Below, piece by piece: positions 23,209-33,834 of a stretch of DNA of 64,000 nucleotides. The DNA is from Strigamia acuminata (lineage: Eukaryota > Arthropoda > Chilopoda > Geophilomorpha > Linotaeniidae). The position numbers and the translations under genes are program-made. The first letter of the stretch is position 1. Each line of letters starts with the position of its first letter. The stretch lies in contig CASHSZ010000001.1 in assembly GCA_949358305.1 (NCBI GenBank), positions 340,501 to 404,500 on the forward strand, given 5' to 3'. The notes beneath the pieces were generated by a model, which did no database searches, was not told the DNA's origin, and worked only from the letters and a program-made list of their open reading frames with translations.

Positions 23209-24349
23209 ATGGCGACCGTGAACATTTCCTCCAATACGACAATGATAGAGAGACTGACGGAGCGGAATTACTTTCTATGGAAAATGCGCGCGAGGTCAAC
23301 ACTGAAAAAACAGCATTTATGGAAAACAACGATCGAGCAGGCTGAACCGGAGAAAGCACGACCGGGACAGGCAAATTATGCCCAAATGCAAGCGATTTGG
23401 GAGGACTGGGAAAGGAAGAATGACGAGGCAATACACATCTTGGTGATTTCACTTTCGGCGGAGCAGGCTGTGCGATACAGTACTGAAACGAGCGCAAAAA
23501 TCTTGTGGGACAAGATAGAAGCCGACATGGGACCAAGGAATGCCTACGAAATTGTCAAATGTGGAATTGAATTGGCAAAGCTGAAAATGCAAGAGAAAGA
23601 ATCCGTGGACGAGTACATTAACCGAGCCGAAGCGATAAAAGCGAAGGGAGCAGAGCTTGGGAAGATTTATTCCAACCAAGAAATGGTAGCTTATGTAGCT
23701 CAGGGATTACGGAGCGGAATTCGAGCATAATGTCAGGATTTTCGATGGCCAAAAGAATGATTTGTCAATGATGAACAGAACGATGCTACGAGGAGAAGAA
23801 GAGAGATTGCGAGACAAAAGGAAGAGCGGACAAGGATCCGAAAACGCCTACAGAGCGAGACCAAAAGGAAAAAGTGGAATCGAATGCTTTAATTGCCACA
23901 AAAAGGGGCATTTTGCCAGAGATTGCTGGTCAAAAGACAAGAGCAAAGAGAGATCGATGGGAAACGCGAACGCGCGCACACGTACGAGTGTAACGAAACC
24001 ATTTGAGAAATGGCGAGGCAGAAAGAAGCCAACGGAGCACAGCGCACGTTGCGAAGCGACTCCTACGAGCAAACCACGCGAATATTCGTTTGGTGCGTGG
24101 GTGAAGCCGAGAAGTCAAATAGATGAGCAAGCCAATGCTGTGACGACGCAAGAAGACGAAGGAGAAGAGTGGCTAATTGATTCGGGCGCGACAAGCCACA
24201 TGGTGTCAAACAAAGAGGTTTTTCACGTTTTTGAACCATATCCACAGAACGTGGGATTGGCTAGCGGAGAAGTCGAAGCGGAGTCACCAGGGCGAGGAGA
24301 ACTGGTCATCAAGGAAAACGAGATGGCGAACAGATTACGTACAAAATAA
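23209..24349 (+). pseudogene. Copia gag and protease, frameshifted
   Basis: The Gag N-terminus (ERLTERNYFLWKMRARS) is open from 23209 and stops at 23728-23730. The frame then continues in another register (FDGQKNDLSM onward). It includes the zinc knuckle CFNCHKKGHFARDC (about 23882-23923) and the protease motif WLIDSGATSHM (about 24171-24203), and ends at 24349. At least one indel lies near 23717 and one or two more between about 24310 and 24350, before the pol frame. Copia elements normally have one continuous gag-pol frame, so this copy cannot make it. Confidence 0.85.
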
Positions 24350-27329
24350 CGTTTTATACGTTCCGACGTTGCAGACGAATTTATTATCAGTTCCTAAAAT
24401 AGTGGACGCCGGACTGGAAGTCAGATTCACGAAAGATTGCGCAAATGTACTTGATGCAGCTGGAAACAAGGTGATGACGGCACAGCGAGTGGACAACAAA
24501 TTTTTACTGTCAGCGACATATTGCGAGGGGTCGAGGGGAGAAGTTGCATGTGCAACTGGAGCGCCTACACGTACGATTTGGCATCGTAGATTGGGGCACC
24601 CAAACCCCAGAAGCATGGACGAAATGGACAGGCAAGGACTGGTCAGAGGTATGACATGGGATGGAAAGTCACAAGTCGAGCAATGCACTGAATGCATAAA
24701 AGCGAAAATGGCGAAGGTTTCGCGAAAAACAGTGACATTTCAACAATCTCAGCAAGTATTGGAATTACTGCATATGGATTTGATGGGGCCAATGCCAACG
24801 AATTCATTGGGTGGAGCGAGATTTATTCTCACTATAGTTGACGACTACAGTCGTATGATTTTTGTGAAGTTGTTGGAACAGAAGGGTCAAGCGGCGGAAG
24901 CCATAAAAGGATTTTTGACGCGACACGAATTGCAAAAGGGAGAGAAAGTTAAACGCATTCGAACCGACAATGGCGGAGAATTTTTAAATGAAAATTTGGC
25001 ACAATTTTACAACCAAAAAGGAATTCGTCACGAGTTGACCACACCTTGGACACCAATGTCTAATGGAGTAGCCGAACGGGCCAACCGGACCCTCACGGAA
25101 GTGATGAGAGCCTTGATGTTGGACTCAAAATTGGCATTACCATTTTGGGGAGAAGCGATGTTGACAGCGGCTTACCTGCGGAACAGATGCAGATCAAGCG
25201 TACATGGGAAAACACCGTATGAAATATGGATGGGACGACCACCAGATGTTTCTTATTTGCGACGATTTGGATGTGTGGCCCATGTTTTAGAACCGAAATT
25301 TCGGCAGACGAAATTGAGCGCAAAAACAAAAGAAGGTTTTTTAGTCAAATATTCAGCGACAAGGAAAGCGTATCGGATTTATATGCAAGAAACTGGACGG
25401 ATTACGAAGTCACGGGACGTGGCATTTGACGAGACACGACTGGGCAATTTAGATGTACCCGGGGAAACCAAAACCGACGAATTGGTGGAATTAGATGTCC
25501 ATTATGACACGCCGGTTCTTCCGATCGGAGTACCTGCACCAGTTGAGCGTGTACAACCCGAGTTGCAACACGAACCAGCACCAGAACCGGATCAGGAACC
25601 GGAACAAGAACAGGAACAGGAGCCAGTACGGGTGCCGGCGCAGGTCCCCGCTCGGAGGGGAGGAAGGAGACCCGGCGCAACCAAAGAAGTTTTGGCTGTT
25701 GAAAAACAAGCGAGAATAGAAGCGACTGAAGCGGACTTATTGCAACGAGGCGTACGACGATCGGGGAGGTTGAGAGAACAAGCAAACATGGCTGACGTTT
25801 TAATAACGCCAACTACGCAAAAGGAAGCAATGAAATTACCTCAAGCGGACAAATGGAAGGAAGCGATGCAAGATGAGATTAATTTCATGCATCAGCACAA
25901 AGTTTGGAAAATGGAAAAGAGACCAAATGATGTAAAACCGGTGAAGTCTAAATGGGTATTTAGAATTAAAGAAAATCCGGATGAGAGTCTTAATCGGTAC
26001 AAAGCACGTTTAGTGGCTGTTGGTTGTAGCCAAAAACCTGGGACCGATTACAACCAGACATTTTCACCACTGGTGCGAATTGAATCACTGAGGATCTTAC
26101 TGGACTTAGCAGCAAAGGAGGATCTTTTGTTGGATTTGCACGACGTGAAAACAGCATACTTACATGGCAAATTAAAGGAGAGGATTTTTATGGAGCAACC
26201 GGAAGGATTTGAAGAAGCAGGAATCGAATTTGTATGTAGACTTTTAAGAAGTATTTACGGGCTAAAGCAAGCAGGACGTTGTTGGAACGAGAGACTACAT
26301 GAAGTTCTAATAGCTTGCGGATTCAAAAGAATGGCAGATGATCCGTGTCTTTACCAATACAGAAGCGACGATGGAACGATGTACATAGCAGTTTATGTCG
26401 ACTATCTTGTATCGGCGAGTTCAAACGCGAAAGTACGAGACGAGAAAATCAAAGATTTAGGCAGATACGTGGAATTGGTGGCAATGGGGAAGCTTACTTA
26501 TGTTTTAGGATTGAAAGTCAGTCAAAAAGATGGAGAAATTTGTTTGTTCCAACGCAAATACGCAGAAAAAATTCTAAAACGATTTGGGATGGACAAATGC
26601 AACCCAGTTGCTACACCTTGTGAGCTGGGAGTCAAACTAGAAGATTTCGAAGATAGTGAGCCAGTTGACCAGAAACTGTATCAAGAAGTTATTGGGAGTA
26701 TTATGTACTTAGCAACCAGTACCAGGCCAGACCTGAGCTTTGCGGTAAGCTCACTTTCCCGATTTAACAAGGACCCAAGGGAAATGCATATGGCGGCGGC
26801 AAAGCGAGTACTAAGGTACATTCGAGGGACGCTAGATTACAAATTGAAGTACACGAAAGGGGAATACCATCTACACTCCTATGCTGACGCGAGCTGGAAC
26901 TCGACGCAAAACGCACGTTCATTCACGGGATACGTTGTGAAGAATGGAGAGTCATTGATAAGTTGGCGATGCAAGAAGCAGGGAAATGTAGCGGAGTCTT
27001 CTTGTGAGAGCGAGTTAGATGCGGTGGCTGATGCGGTCAAGGAGTTGAGTTGGGTAAAAGGAATTTATGAAGATTTACAAGTACCAAACGGCAAGCGGAT
27101 TACGTTATATAATGACAACGAGGCGGCAGTTCAGATGCTGCAGGATGGGATACAGAGAGTGCGGACCAAATACCTGAACCGAAAATATCATTTGATTAAA
27201 TCAAGGGTCGAAACGGACAAGATCCAGGTGGTCCACGTCTCAGGGGTCGAGATGTGGGCTGATGTGATGACCAAACCACTCAGCAAGCCGAACATTGATA
27301 AATGTTTACGAGGGATGAACATTCTTTGA
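24177..27329 (+). CDS. Copia pol: integrase, reverse transcriptase, RNase H (RT active site mutated)
   Basis: The open frame is 1050 residues; true pol similarity begins at about residue 58 (NNVLYVPTLQTNLLSV). The HHCC zinc site spans residues 136-173 (WHRRLGH, CTECIK). Integrase catalytic residues are D201 (HMDLMGP), D264 (RTDNGGEF) and E300 (NGVAERANRTL), with 35 residues between the last two. A Pro/Glu-rich linker follows (about residues 455-490). Reverse transcriptase has LHDVKTAYLHG and KQAGRCW. The YVDD box reads YVDY, with TAT at 26403-26405 replacing the second Asp. RNase H has YADASWN, AESSCESE and YNDNEAAVQ. The frame is otherwise complete, but polymerisation should be lost. Confidence 0.92.
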   Translation: MIRARQATWCQTKRFFTFLNHIHRTWDWLAEKSKRSHQGEENWSSRKTRWRTDYVQNNVLYVPTLQTNLLSVPKIVDAGLEVRFTKDCANVLDAAGNKVMTAQRVDNKFLLSATYCEGSRGEVACATGAPTRTIWHRRLGHPNPRSMDEMDRQGLVRGMTWDGKSQVEQCTECIKAKMAKVSRKTVTFQQSQQVLELLHMDLMGPMPTNSLGGARFILTIVDDYSRMIFVKLLEQKGQAAEAIKGFLTRHELQKGEKVKRIRTDNGGEFLNENLAQFYNQKGIRHELTTPWTPMSNGVAERANRTLTEVMRALMLDSKLALPFWGEAMLTAAYLRNRCRSSVHGKTPYEIWMGRPPDVSYLRRFGCVAHVLEPKFRQTKLSAKTKEGFLVKYSATRKAYRIYMQETGRITKSRDVAFDETRLGNLDVPGETKTDELVELDVHYDTPVLPIGVPAPVERVQPELQHEPAPEPDQEPEQEQEQEPVRVPAQVPARRGGRRPGATKEVLAVEKQARIEATEADLLQRGVRRSGRLREQANMADVLITPTTQKEAMKLPQADKWKEAMQDEINFMHQHKVWKMEKRPNDVKPVKSKWVFRIKENPDESLNRYKARLVAVGCSQKPGTDYNQTFSPLVRIESLRILLDLAAKEDLLLDLHDVKTAYLHGKLKERIFMEQPEGFEEAGIEFVCRLLRSIYGLKQAGRCWNERLHEVLIACGFKRMADDPCLYQYRSDDGTMYIAVYVDYLVSASSNAKVRDEKIKDLGRYVELVAMGKLTYVLGLKVSQKDGEICLFQRKYAEKILKRFGMDKCNPVATPCELGVKLEDFEDSEPVDQKLYQEVIGSIMYLATSTRPDLSFAVSSLSRFNKDPREMHMAAAKRVLRYIRGTLDYKLKYTKGEYHLHSYADASWNSTQNARSFTGYVVKNGESLISWRCKKQGNVAESSCESELDAVADAVKELSWVKGIYEDLQVPNGKRITLYNDNEAAVQMLQDGIQRVRTKYLNRKYHLIKSRVETDKIQVVHVSGVEMWADVMTKPLSKPNIDKCLRGMNIL

Positions 27330-27417
27330 AGACAAGACAGAAGATTGTTTATGATGTTAACATTAGTTTGTTTAAGTTCGAAGAAAGTTCGCTTTTGATT
27401 TATTTTTGATGTTAAAA

Positions 27418-27431
27418 ATTAAAGGGGAGAA
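27418..27431 (+). promoter_or_regulatory. Copia polypurine tract
   Basis: ATTAAAGGGGAGAA immediately before the 3' LTR, as expected for second-strand priming. Confidence 0.75.
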
Positions 27432-28014
27432 TGTGAATTAATTTACCGTATATCTGTAAATAGCGCACCCGTGCGCTATTTGCAAAAAAATATTTTGACC
27501 CGCGTGGTATTAGAGGCCCGCGGGCTATTACAGGCCCGCGGGCTATTTCCACCCAGCATCGGCCGACTGGCCGATGGTGGGTTTTTTGAACGTATTGGCA
27601 ACGAAAAACACTAAAAAAGTGTGACAATTGAAACGATTTCCACACGTTTCGGTAATTTTCTGCCGAAACGTATGAAAAACGTGACATTTGTCATCCTTTT
27701 TTGGCACATTTCGGGCCTCCAATTGTGTGCCCGCGCGCAATTCAAGGCCCGCGTGTTATTGGCCAAAATATAATTTGCCCCGCGTGCAATTTGAGGTCCG
27801 CGAGCTATTAGAGGCCCGCGTACTAACCGCAGATATACGGTAAACATCAAAGTGATAATTAATTGCGCGATTGTTTAATTAAAGAGCAAAGCCTTTAATT
27901 GTTTGCGTGTTGTTGTCGTTGACAACAGTCTGTGTGTACAAATGTATGATTAAAATAAGCGATACTTCTTTTCCATGTTCAAACATTCGTGGTTTATTCA
28001 CGGGTACACCAACA
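27432..28014 (+). repeat. Copia 3' LTR, interrupted by a MITE
   Basis: 27432-27445 and 27843-28014 together reproduce the 186-bp 5' LTR (one TA belongs to the MITE duplication). Confidence 0.93.
27446..27840. mobile_element. CCGTATAT MITE inside the copia 3' LTR
   Basis: A 395-bp element with ends CCGTATATCTGTAAATAG and ...CAGATATACGG, flanked by TA at 27444-27445 and 27841-27842. A perfect hairpin (AAATAGCGCAC, CC, GTGCGCTATTT) sits about 12 bp inside the left end. The interior repeats GCCCGCG/CGCGGGC and carries the inverted words TTTCGGTAATTTTCTGCCGAAA. The 5' LTR is the unoccupied site, so boundaries are exact. Relatives are at 52285 and 61308. Confidence 0.92.
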
Positions 28015-28019
28015 AGCTT

Positions 28020-28580
28020 GTATCATTGCCTTCTGTTGATTTTGTTCACTTTTCTGATTGAGGCTATGAATCCTCTGTGTATCTTATGGATGGATTCATG
28101 AGATTTATTTCCATGGAATAATGAAAATATTTACATGTTAAAAATTTAAAATAAATTATAATAAATTTACAAGTTTAAAATCCATACCGTATTTAAGGTT
28201 TCAAATAATAAAATTAAAAAAAAAATTAAAACTAAATTAAATTTATTGTAAAAACTGACAAATTAAAAATTAAATTTATATAATTTTGTTGTTAAATCTG
28301 ACAAATTTGAAATTTACAAACTGTAAAGTTATTGTGCGTGTTCATTGTAAAATTACTTTTTAATTTTGTAAAGTTATTGTTTTTACAAAAATTTTAAATT
28401 TACACTCTTAATTGCTGAAAAGTTAATGTAAATTTGAACTTTCGGCTTTGTGAAGTCACATTTATAAAAAGACGTTTAAAGCGATATTTTTTTCCAGTGC
28501 TATTCTGGTGTTTTACGCAAAATTTCTATCAATTTGCACATAAAACCTGAAGGAAAAAATTGTTTGGTCTTATTATTCTT
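28020..28580. other. AT-rich flank of the copia insertion
   Basis: TGTAAA/TTTACA-rich DNA continuing the pre-insertion element described at 22473. No gene is seen. Confidence 0.5.
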
Positions 28581-28589
28581 TCATCAATT

Positions 28590-29214
28590 GGCCAAATAAA
28601 GAACTAAAAAAGTAGGAAAAATAAGCAATTTATTTTATTAAACAGGAAAAAAAGTGGAAGAAATAAGCAATAAAATAAAACATTCAATTGCATTCATTGT
28701 TCAAATTTGAGGAAGAAAATTATATCACGATTCGATAACAATCTGTCACCAAAAAAAAAAAAAAATACAGATTATCCTTCTTTCAAAAGTAAAATAAGAC
28801 ATTTAAAAAAGCTTTCATTTCATATCTTTGCAAACCCAGCAAAGCGAGTTTCCTAAATACGAACATTTGGGTGGAGAAACTTTCAAATTTTGTGGCTGTA
28901 ATCGGCAATCGAATAATAGCATTTACTATTTTTAGTCGAATAAAGAATACCTGCGGAAGAATTGATGCGCCCATAAATCAAGCATTCGAAAAAAAACTCC
29001 GTTAAAACAAAAATTAAAGGAAAATATGTTTGTAGAAATAAATATTTCAAACAGCTGCTGTTATATCACCCTTTTGATGTCAAGAGCAATTTCCTTAACT
29101 CCTTTATATCGTCCTTAGCAATTAGCGTATACATTATAAAAGGGAAAGTAGACAGCGAATTTCATCTCACTTCTACAACAATCGCATGTGGACCCATCCA
29201 ATTCGTTTTACAAC
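28590..29214 (+). promoter_or_regulatory. Duplicated upstream region of the 29215 gene, with TATA box
   Basis: Aligns with 14630-15227. TATAAAAG is at 29135-29142, 80 bp before the ATG. The long conserved block suggests shared transcriptional control or simply recent duplication. Confidence 0.7.
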
Positions 29215-31434
29215 ATGAAATCCATTAGCATATGTCTGCTTGTTGCTGTATTTGCATTTTCTGCCAACGGTTGTAAGTATTCAAACTCACCTTGTAGAAG
29301 TTAATTTGAAAAATTTAATTTCAATAACGCATTGCCAATTTCAGGGAATGATGGCTGGAATCAACTAAGAGGTAAGTTGAAACTACCAATCATGCTTTAT
29401 TTTTAAATGTAAAATAAAAAAATCATTTCAGTCACTTATAACGACGACAAAACTGCTAAAGGGGCATTTGACAAATTGCCGTTTACTCGAGCTGATGCAG
29501 AAAAGGCCGGGTGGGAGCAAATTGGAGACAAGACTGCTGGTTGTTCTGGTGTCGGCTACAGATACATGTTAAACAAGGACCCGGCTGTAGTACTTATTTA
29601 TGCCGAAGATGGCGTGGTCATTGGACTTCAAAATGGAGTAAGTATGCCACTTAGCCGAATAACTGATAAAGGCGATTTCGCAAATTTGATTTGTCAACTG
29701 ATATCTGTTGTACCAATCATGTCATAAAAAGTGCCACCAGCGGCAAATTTTGGAAACTTTCAAAAACTAAAAATGGAGGACATTTAACAATTTTCCAAAG
29801 TTTAAGCAAACGGCAATCTAGAAACAATTGAACACGTATAAACAGTGGATTTGGTCTAATAATGACATAAATAATCTTCTCGTCAATTTTTATTTTTCTC
29901 TTCCTATGACCTTTAAGTTGGCTTCTTCCAATTTATCAAAAGCGCTTCTACTTAGTACTTTCCTTGCTGGGCGCACACATACCGCGATTTCGCATCGCGT
30001 CGCGATTGCGTTGCCATTGCGCATGTGCAGATTACGTCATTTCCTTTGCGCCAGTTTGAAATCTACTTTTGAAAATAGTACTTGTCCCAAGTACTATTTC
30101 GCCCACGATTCGTGTCGCAGACTATCGGTGAGCTGTGTGAAATGACGTCATTTCATCAACATTCTCAACCGAAATGGCGGGCAGGTATTTCGGATCAGGA
30201 ATGACGTCATAACATTGAAATAGCAAAGCTGGAATAGCTACATTGGTGTAGCATTGCGCACGATTCACAGGGCGATTTTGCTGGGTGTTAGGCCAACCTT
30301 GGAGTTGGTTACAGTCTACACTGCGAGAACCAAACTGTCGTCTTCAAACTTTGCCTATCTGAGAATTAACCCATCAAGTTTAACTTGTCTAAAATATCAT
30401 TATAAAATATCATTATTCCGATTATAAAAATGTTATTCCAATTCCAGGTTCCAGAGAGCGCACTAAACTCTGATAAACTAATTGCCTGGTACAAACAGCA
30501 GCCCATGTATCAAGTAGTACACCCAGAATACAACAAATCAGAGACTTTATACACCTTGACAGTATATTTCAGTGACCCAGGTACCATAATTTAAAATCAA
30601 GTCTCTGCCTAACAATGTTTCAAAATTGAATTTTTTTTAAAAGACAAGATTTGCGACAAAGATTTCAAATTCGTCCATAGTTGCTTTTACATGAATGGCA
30701 CTCAAAAGCTTTCAGTGCCTTTTAAGGAATCCGAACTAGATCCAGCATGGGTTAAGGGCAAATGTAATCCTGGAAAAGGTATGTTTCTAAGCGTACCAAA
30801 CCTATAGGATACGTGCTATGGTTACCCTTTAATCATTTCTATTAGGCTTGCATTATTACTATGGCATAAGTAAGGACATGAACTGCAATAATTGGCAACC
30901 CTTCTTTCCGCTGTACGAAGATGGAAAGCTGGTTGCTATGAGTTTTGCCAGTTTCGGAGAGTATGAGTTGATTTCAACTCGTTACAGCATAAGCGAATAC
31001 CATCCTAATGAACAATATAAGGTAACTGATGATTATATCATATTAGAGAGTTTGCGGGATGCATTTTTCCCTTATTTTGCTCCACGATACACTATTTAAG
31101 CACTATATCGCTAAGCAAAAAAACTTTAGTGTATCGTTTTGTTGGCCATTTTGTGGGAATTGTTCTATCAGTAGTTGGCTGAAATAGTTTACTACGTGGG
31201 AATTGTACTGTCAGTAGTTGGGTGAAATAGTGTAGTGATAAGGGAAAAATGCATCCCGCAAACTCTCTATTAGATCGTTGTCGTTGAACCCAATTTTTAA
31301 TGCAATTATTTACTTGCTTGCAGATGTTCTTTGATGTTGTCCCAGATTGCCTGTATACATTTGGTAATAATTTGACAAGCATGCACGTTTATATGACTGA
31401 GAATCCTTGGGATATCAATTGCTCACCTAAATAA
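29215..31434 (+). CDS. Six-cysteine secreted protein, family copy 6 (7 exons, 281 aa)
   Basis: Exons: 29215-29272, 29345-29371, 29432-29637, 30448-30580, 30644-30778, 30846-31021 and 31324-31434. The total is 846 bp, 281 residues and TAA, all open. The signal peptide is MKSISICLLVAVFAFSANG. Landmarks: CSGVGYRYMLNKDPAVV, WYKQQPMYQVVHPEY, SCFYMNGTQKL, KGKCNPGKG, MNCNNWQPFFPLY and VVPDCLYTFGNN. It has a seventh cysteine (HSCFYM) and three extra residues after the usual terminal cysteine (NCSPK instead of KC). It is the intact sister of the disabled 15228 copy. AATAAA is at 31484-31489. Secreted by inference; function unknown. Confidence 0.87.
29640..30447 (+). other. Intron 3 of copy 6, with GC-rich insertion
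   Basis: About 29960-30290 is GC- and CpG-rich (GCGATTTCGCATCGCGTCGCGATTG-like sequence, described in pieces) in an AT-rich intron. It is probably an unbounded transposon. The stretch TTCCAATTTATCAAAAGCGC near 29928 also occurs in a variant form near 4605 in intron 6 of copy 2, marking a dispersed repeat. Confidence 0.4.
31046..31267. mobile_element. GAGAGTTTGCGGG MITE in intron 6 of copy 6
   Basis: Perfect ends GAGAGTTTGCGGGATGCATT and complement, flanked by TATTA at 31041-31045 and 31268-31272. Internal GATACACTATTT and AATAGTGTAGTG are complementary. Same family as the cluster in intron 6 of the 15228 copy. Confidence 0.85.
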
Positions 31435-31985
31435 TGTCTAAGTTTAAAAGTTTGAGATTTGCTACAGCATGTAACTCCTCAGAAATAAAATTACGGAGTA
31501 TCACATAAACCCTAAGACTGACTTTGAAAATATCATAGTATAGTTGTTTTTTTTTTGCATCCACCTTCAGATTTCGCAGTGGTTGTTTCTTGATTTAAAA
31601 TGAAGAGACAACATTTGTTAGTCTTTTTGATGATTGAAATGCCATTTTGAATTTAATTAGAAAAATCAAAACAAATTCCAAATTATGACCACGAACAACA
31701 AAATTGTGATAATCTTCTGTAGTTTCTTTCTTTCAAAAAGCGACCACAATTGTAAACAAAACACACCACGACAACTTTTTGGGTAATTTTTCAGCAGGAA
31801 TTAGCTCCTGCACATGCGGCTAAATCAACACAACAGTGGTTTCGGGAAAACGACATTGAAGTTCTACTTTAGCCTACCAATTCCACTGAGAACCTTTGGC
31901 TGATTATGAAAAGGTGATTAGCTTATCAAAGGCCAGCTAGAATGGGATAATTAAAGGCAGTAGCCAGTGCTGGACAGGCCCTACC
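31435..31985. other. Spacer, nothing recognised
   Basis: 3' flank of copy 6. Only its poly(A) signal is noted. Confidence 0.5.
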
Positions 31986-31989
31986 AGAA

Positions 31990-32430
31990 TAATACAACAG
32001 TTTCCACTGATAAGCAACAAGAAACCAAAACCGGAATAATCTCCCTAACTTCCTGTTGTCAGGAAATATATACCCTTAGTTCGATTAAGGTATTTGACCA
32101 ATTATCCAATAGAATCGTGGGTTCCACGAATCCCTTCAATCAGGTGAAACCGGAAGTAGATACAGAGGACCATATCTTGGTTTATGCTAATTCAAATTAA
32201 GAAACAGGAAATGGATATCCTGGACACATTCCTTAATCTGTATTGTCACATTTCCAAGAAAGTGACAGATTCTTCTCCCGATCGCTTTATTTGATAAATG
32301 TTCACATGGGTATGAATAATTCTATTCATAAATTTTTTCCATTCTTATATTTTACTTTCATATTTACCGCTAAATCGTATATGAGCGCTATCTAGTGGCG
32401 ACATTGAGCATTGACAAATGCGGTTAAGTA
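31990..32430 (+). repeat. Old diverged LTR related to the 41217/48736 LTRs
   Basis: Several blocks match the 1916-bp LTR in order. Examples are GTGGGTTCCACGAATCCCTT with ACCGGAAGT and GGATA downstream, and CTAGTGGCGACATTGAGCATTGACAAATGCGG-like sequence near 32391-32422. It is truncated and diverged, so this LTR family has an older history in the region. Confidence 0.65.
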
Positions 32431-33405
32431 GACAACTAAGTGACCTGGTCGACTAAACGGCGTCGACTAAACGGCGTCGACTAAGTAAAACTCGACTAAA
32501 CAACCCGGCTTAGCATACACCACTGGATACTATGAATGGCAAAGCCACATTGCCCCAAAGTATCACCATGGTGAACACGAGTGGAGAACCCAAGATGCTT
32601 GTCTTGCGGTAGTTCTACACGGACTGAGTTTCCAATTGATATTGGATCCTTTATATAGTCCACTCTTACACCATTGGTCCTGCATCTTAATATTTATTAA
32701 CACATCCATGAAATCTATTACTAACAACTTACAAGTGTAAATAAAGAAAAAGTAAAAATCAAATTGAAGGCTAAAACAATTTAAAAGTGGCCTGACTGGG
32801 ATGTATTTCGGTTACATTTCACTAAAAAATGCATTTTTGTTACAAAATTGAACGTATGTGTAAAATCTATCAATTTAATCATTTTTTACAAGTGTTATTT
32901 TTTATTAGTGTGTTTAAATTGGTTTTATTGATAATGTTGTTCTTTGATTTTATTGAATTAAAATTGAGTCAATTATTAAATATGTTTTCATTTATTGATG
33001 TTCAAGGTGTTTGATTTATTTACAAATAGTAATGTTTTAATCAAGGGTCTTTCCAAGAGCCCTCTATATAGTATGTAAATTCAATACTGACCAGTCCTTG
33101 CTGACCGGAAGTTAACCCCGTTTTTGTGGTTCTGCCGCCAACTTTTTTCCATGTAGCATCGCGTGTCACCACGCGATTTTCACTGTTAAAAATTTCTACA
33201 ATTAAAAAGTTAAGTTAAGTTTAAAAATATCTCGAATTGTTACTCGCACGTGTTGCAATCGCAACTAGATTGTTTCAAAGTTTCGAAAATAAGGAAGTTG
33301 ATGCTTCATAGCAAAAGCAGGTAACTTTCAAATGAATTATTGTTTGAATTACTGAGGAAAACTATATCAAACGCATAAATAACATCAATTGAAAAACAGA
33401 TCACC
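32431..33405. other. Spacer, nothing recognised
   Basis: CGACTAAACGGCGTCGACTAA near 32452-32490 is a short direct repeat of CGACTAA words, probably the end of a small MITE. A 61-residue hydrophobic frame at 32829 looks like chance in T-rich DNA. Confidence 0.4.
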
Positions 33406-33409
33406 CTTA

Positions 33410-33829
33410 TACAGAGTGTCCCAAAAAGAACGCAAGATTTGAATTAGCCGCCATTTGTGCAGTAAATTGTTGGCCACCCTGAAACAACAACGATTTGACA
33501 GCTTAAAGGTTAGGGTTTTATCTGCCGAAATTGGATTATATTGATGTGGCCAATATGTGGTTTCAACAAGACGGTGCAAGAAAAAGGGGCCAATTCTGAT
33601 CACCGAAACTGGTGATGTCTCATGCAGTAATTGTATTGTTTCCATGGTAATATGGCATGTTGCAACGTTTTGTTGAAACCACATATTGGCCACATCAATA
33701 TAATCCAATTTCGGCAGATAAAACCCTAACCTTTCAGCTGTCAAATCGTTGTTGTTTCAGGGTGGCCAACAATTTACTGCACAAATGGCGGCTAATTCAA
33801 ATCTTGCGTTCTTTTTGGGACACCCTATA
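33410..33829. mobile_element. Mariner-derived fold-back element
   Basis: Two long inverted arms (about 33410-33570 and 33660-33829) end in CAGAGTGTCCCAAAAAG and the complement of CAGGGTGTCCC-type ends. Each arm contains the same transposase fragment (YIDVANMWFQQ), which is the second-Asp region of a mariner transposase. The minus strand continues through the centre with ATCHITMETIQLLHE. The unit is therefore two opposed copies of one mariner end rather than a plain MITE. Confidence 0.8.
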
Positions 33830-33834
33830 CAACA

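Larger units (their letters stand above)
22896..28014 (+). mobile_element. Ty1/copia LTR retrotransposon
   Basis: 5' LTR 22896-23081, 3' LTR 27432-28014 (186 bp once its inserted MITE is removed), AGCTT target duplication at 22891-22895 and 28015-28019. The order gag, protease, integrase, reverse transcriptase, RNase H is diagnostic for copia. The LTRs differ at about three positions. Frameshifts in gag/protease and the loss of a catalytic Asp in reverse transcriptase make it non-autonomous. Confidence 0.95.
22473..28499. mobile_element. Possible TA/TGTAAA-rich DNA element that hosts the copia insertion
   Basis: ACTGGAAAAAAATAT at 22474-22488 is complemented by ATATTTTTTTCCAGT at 28484-28498. 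On both sides of the copia element the DNA is packed with TGTAAA/TTTACA words. If these are TIRs, the copia element landed in the middle of a non-autonomous DNA element of about 900 bp. No target duplication could be settled. Confidence 0.45.

Noticed and set aside
23165-25812. Minus-strand frames across the copia element
   Set aside because: Shadows of gag-pol codon composition; no motifs.
29960-30290. CpG island promoter in intron 3 of copy 6
   Set aside because: No TATA or downstream exon fits, and other copies lack it; an inserted repeat is simpler.
32829-33014. 61-residue hydrophobic frame as a membrane peptide gene
   Set aside because: T-rich DNA yields Phe/Leu/Ile frames by chance; no paralogue, promoter or poly(A) support.
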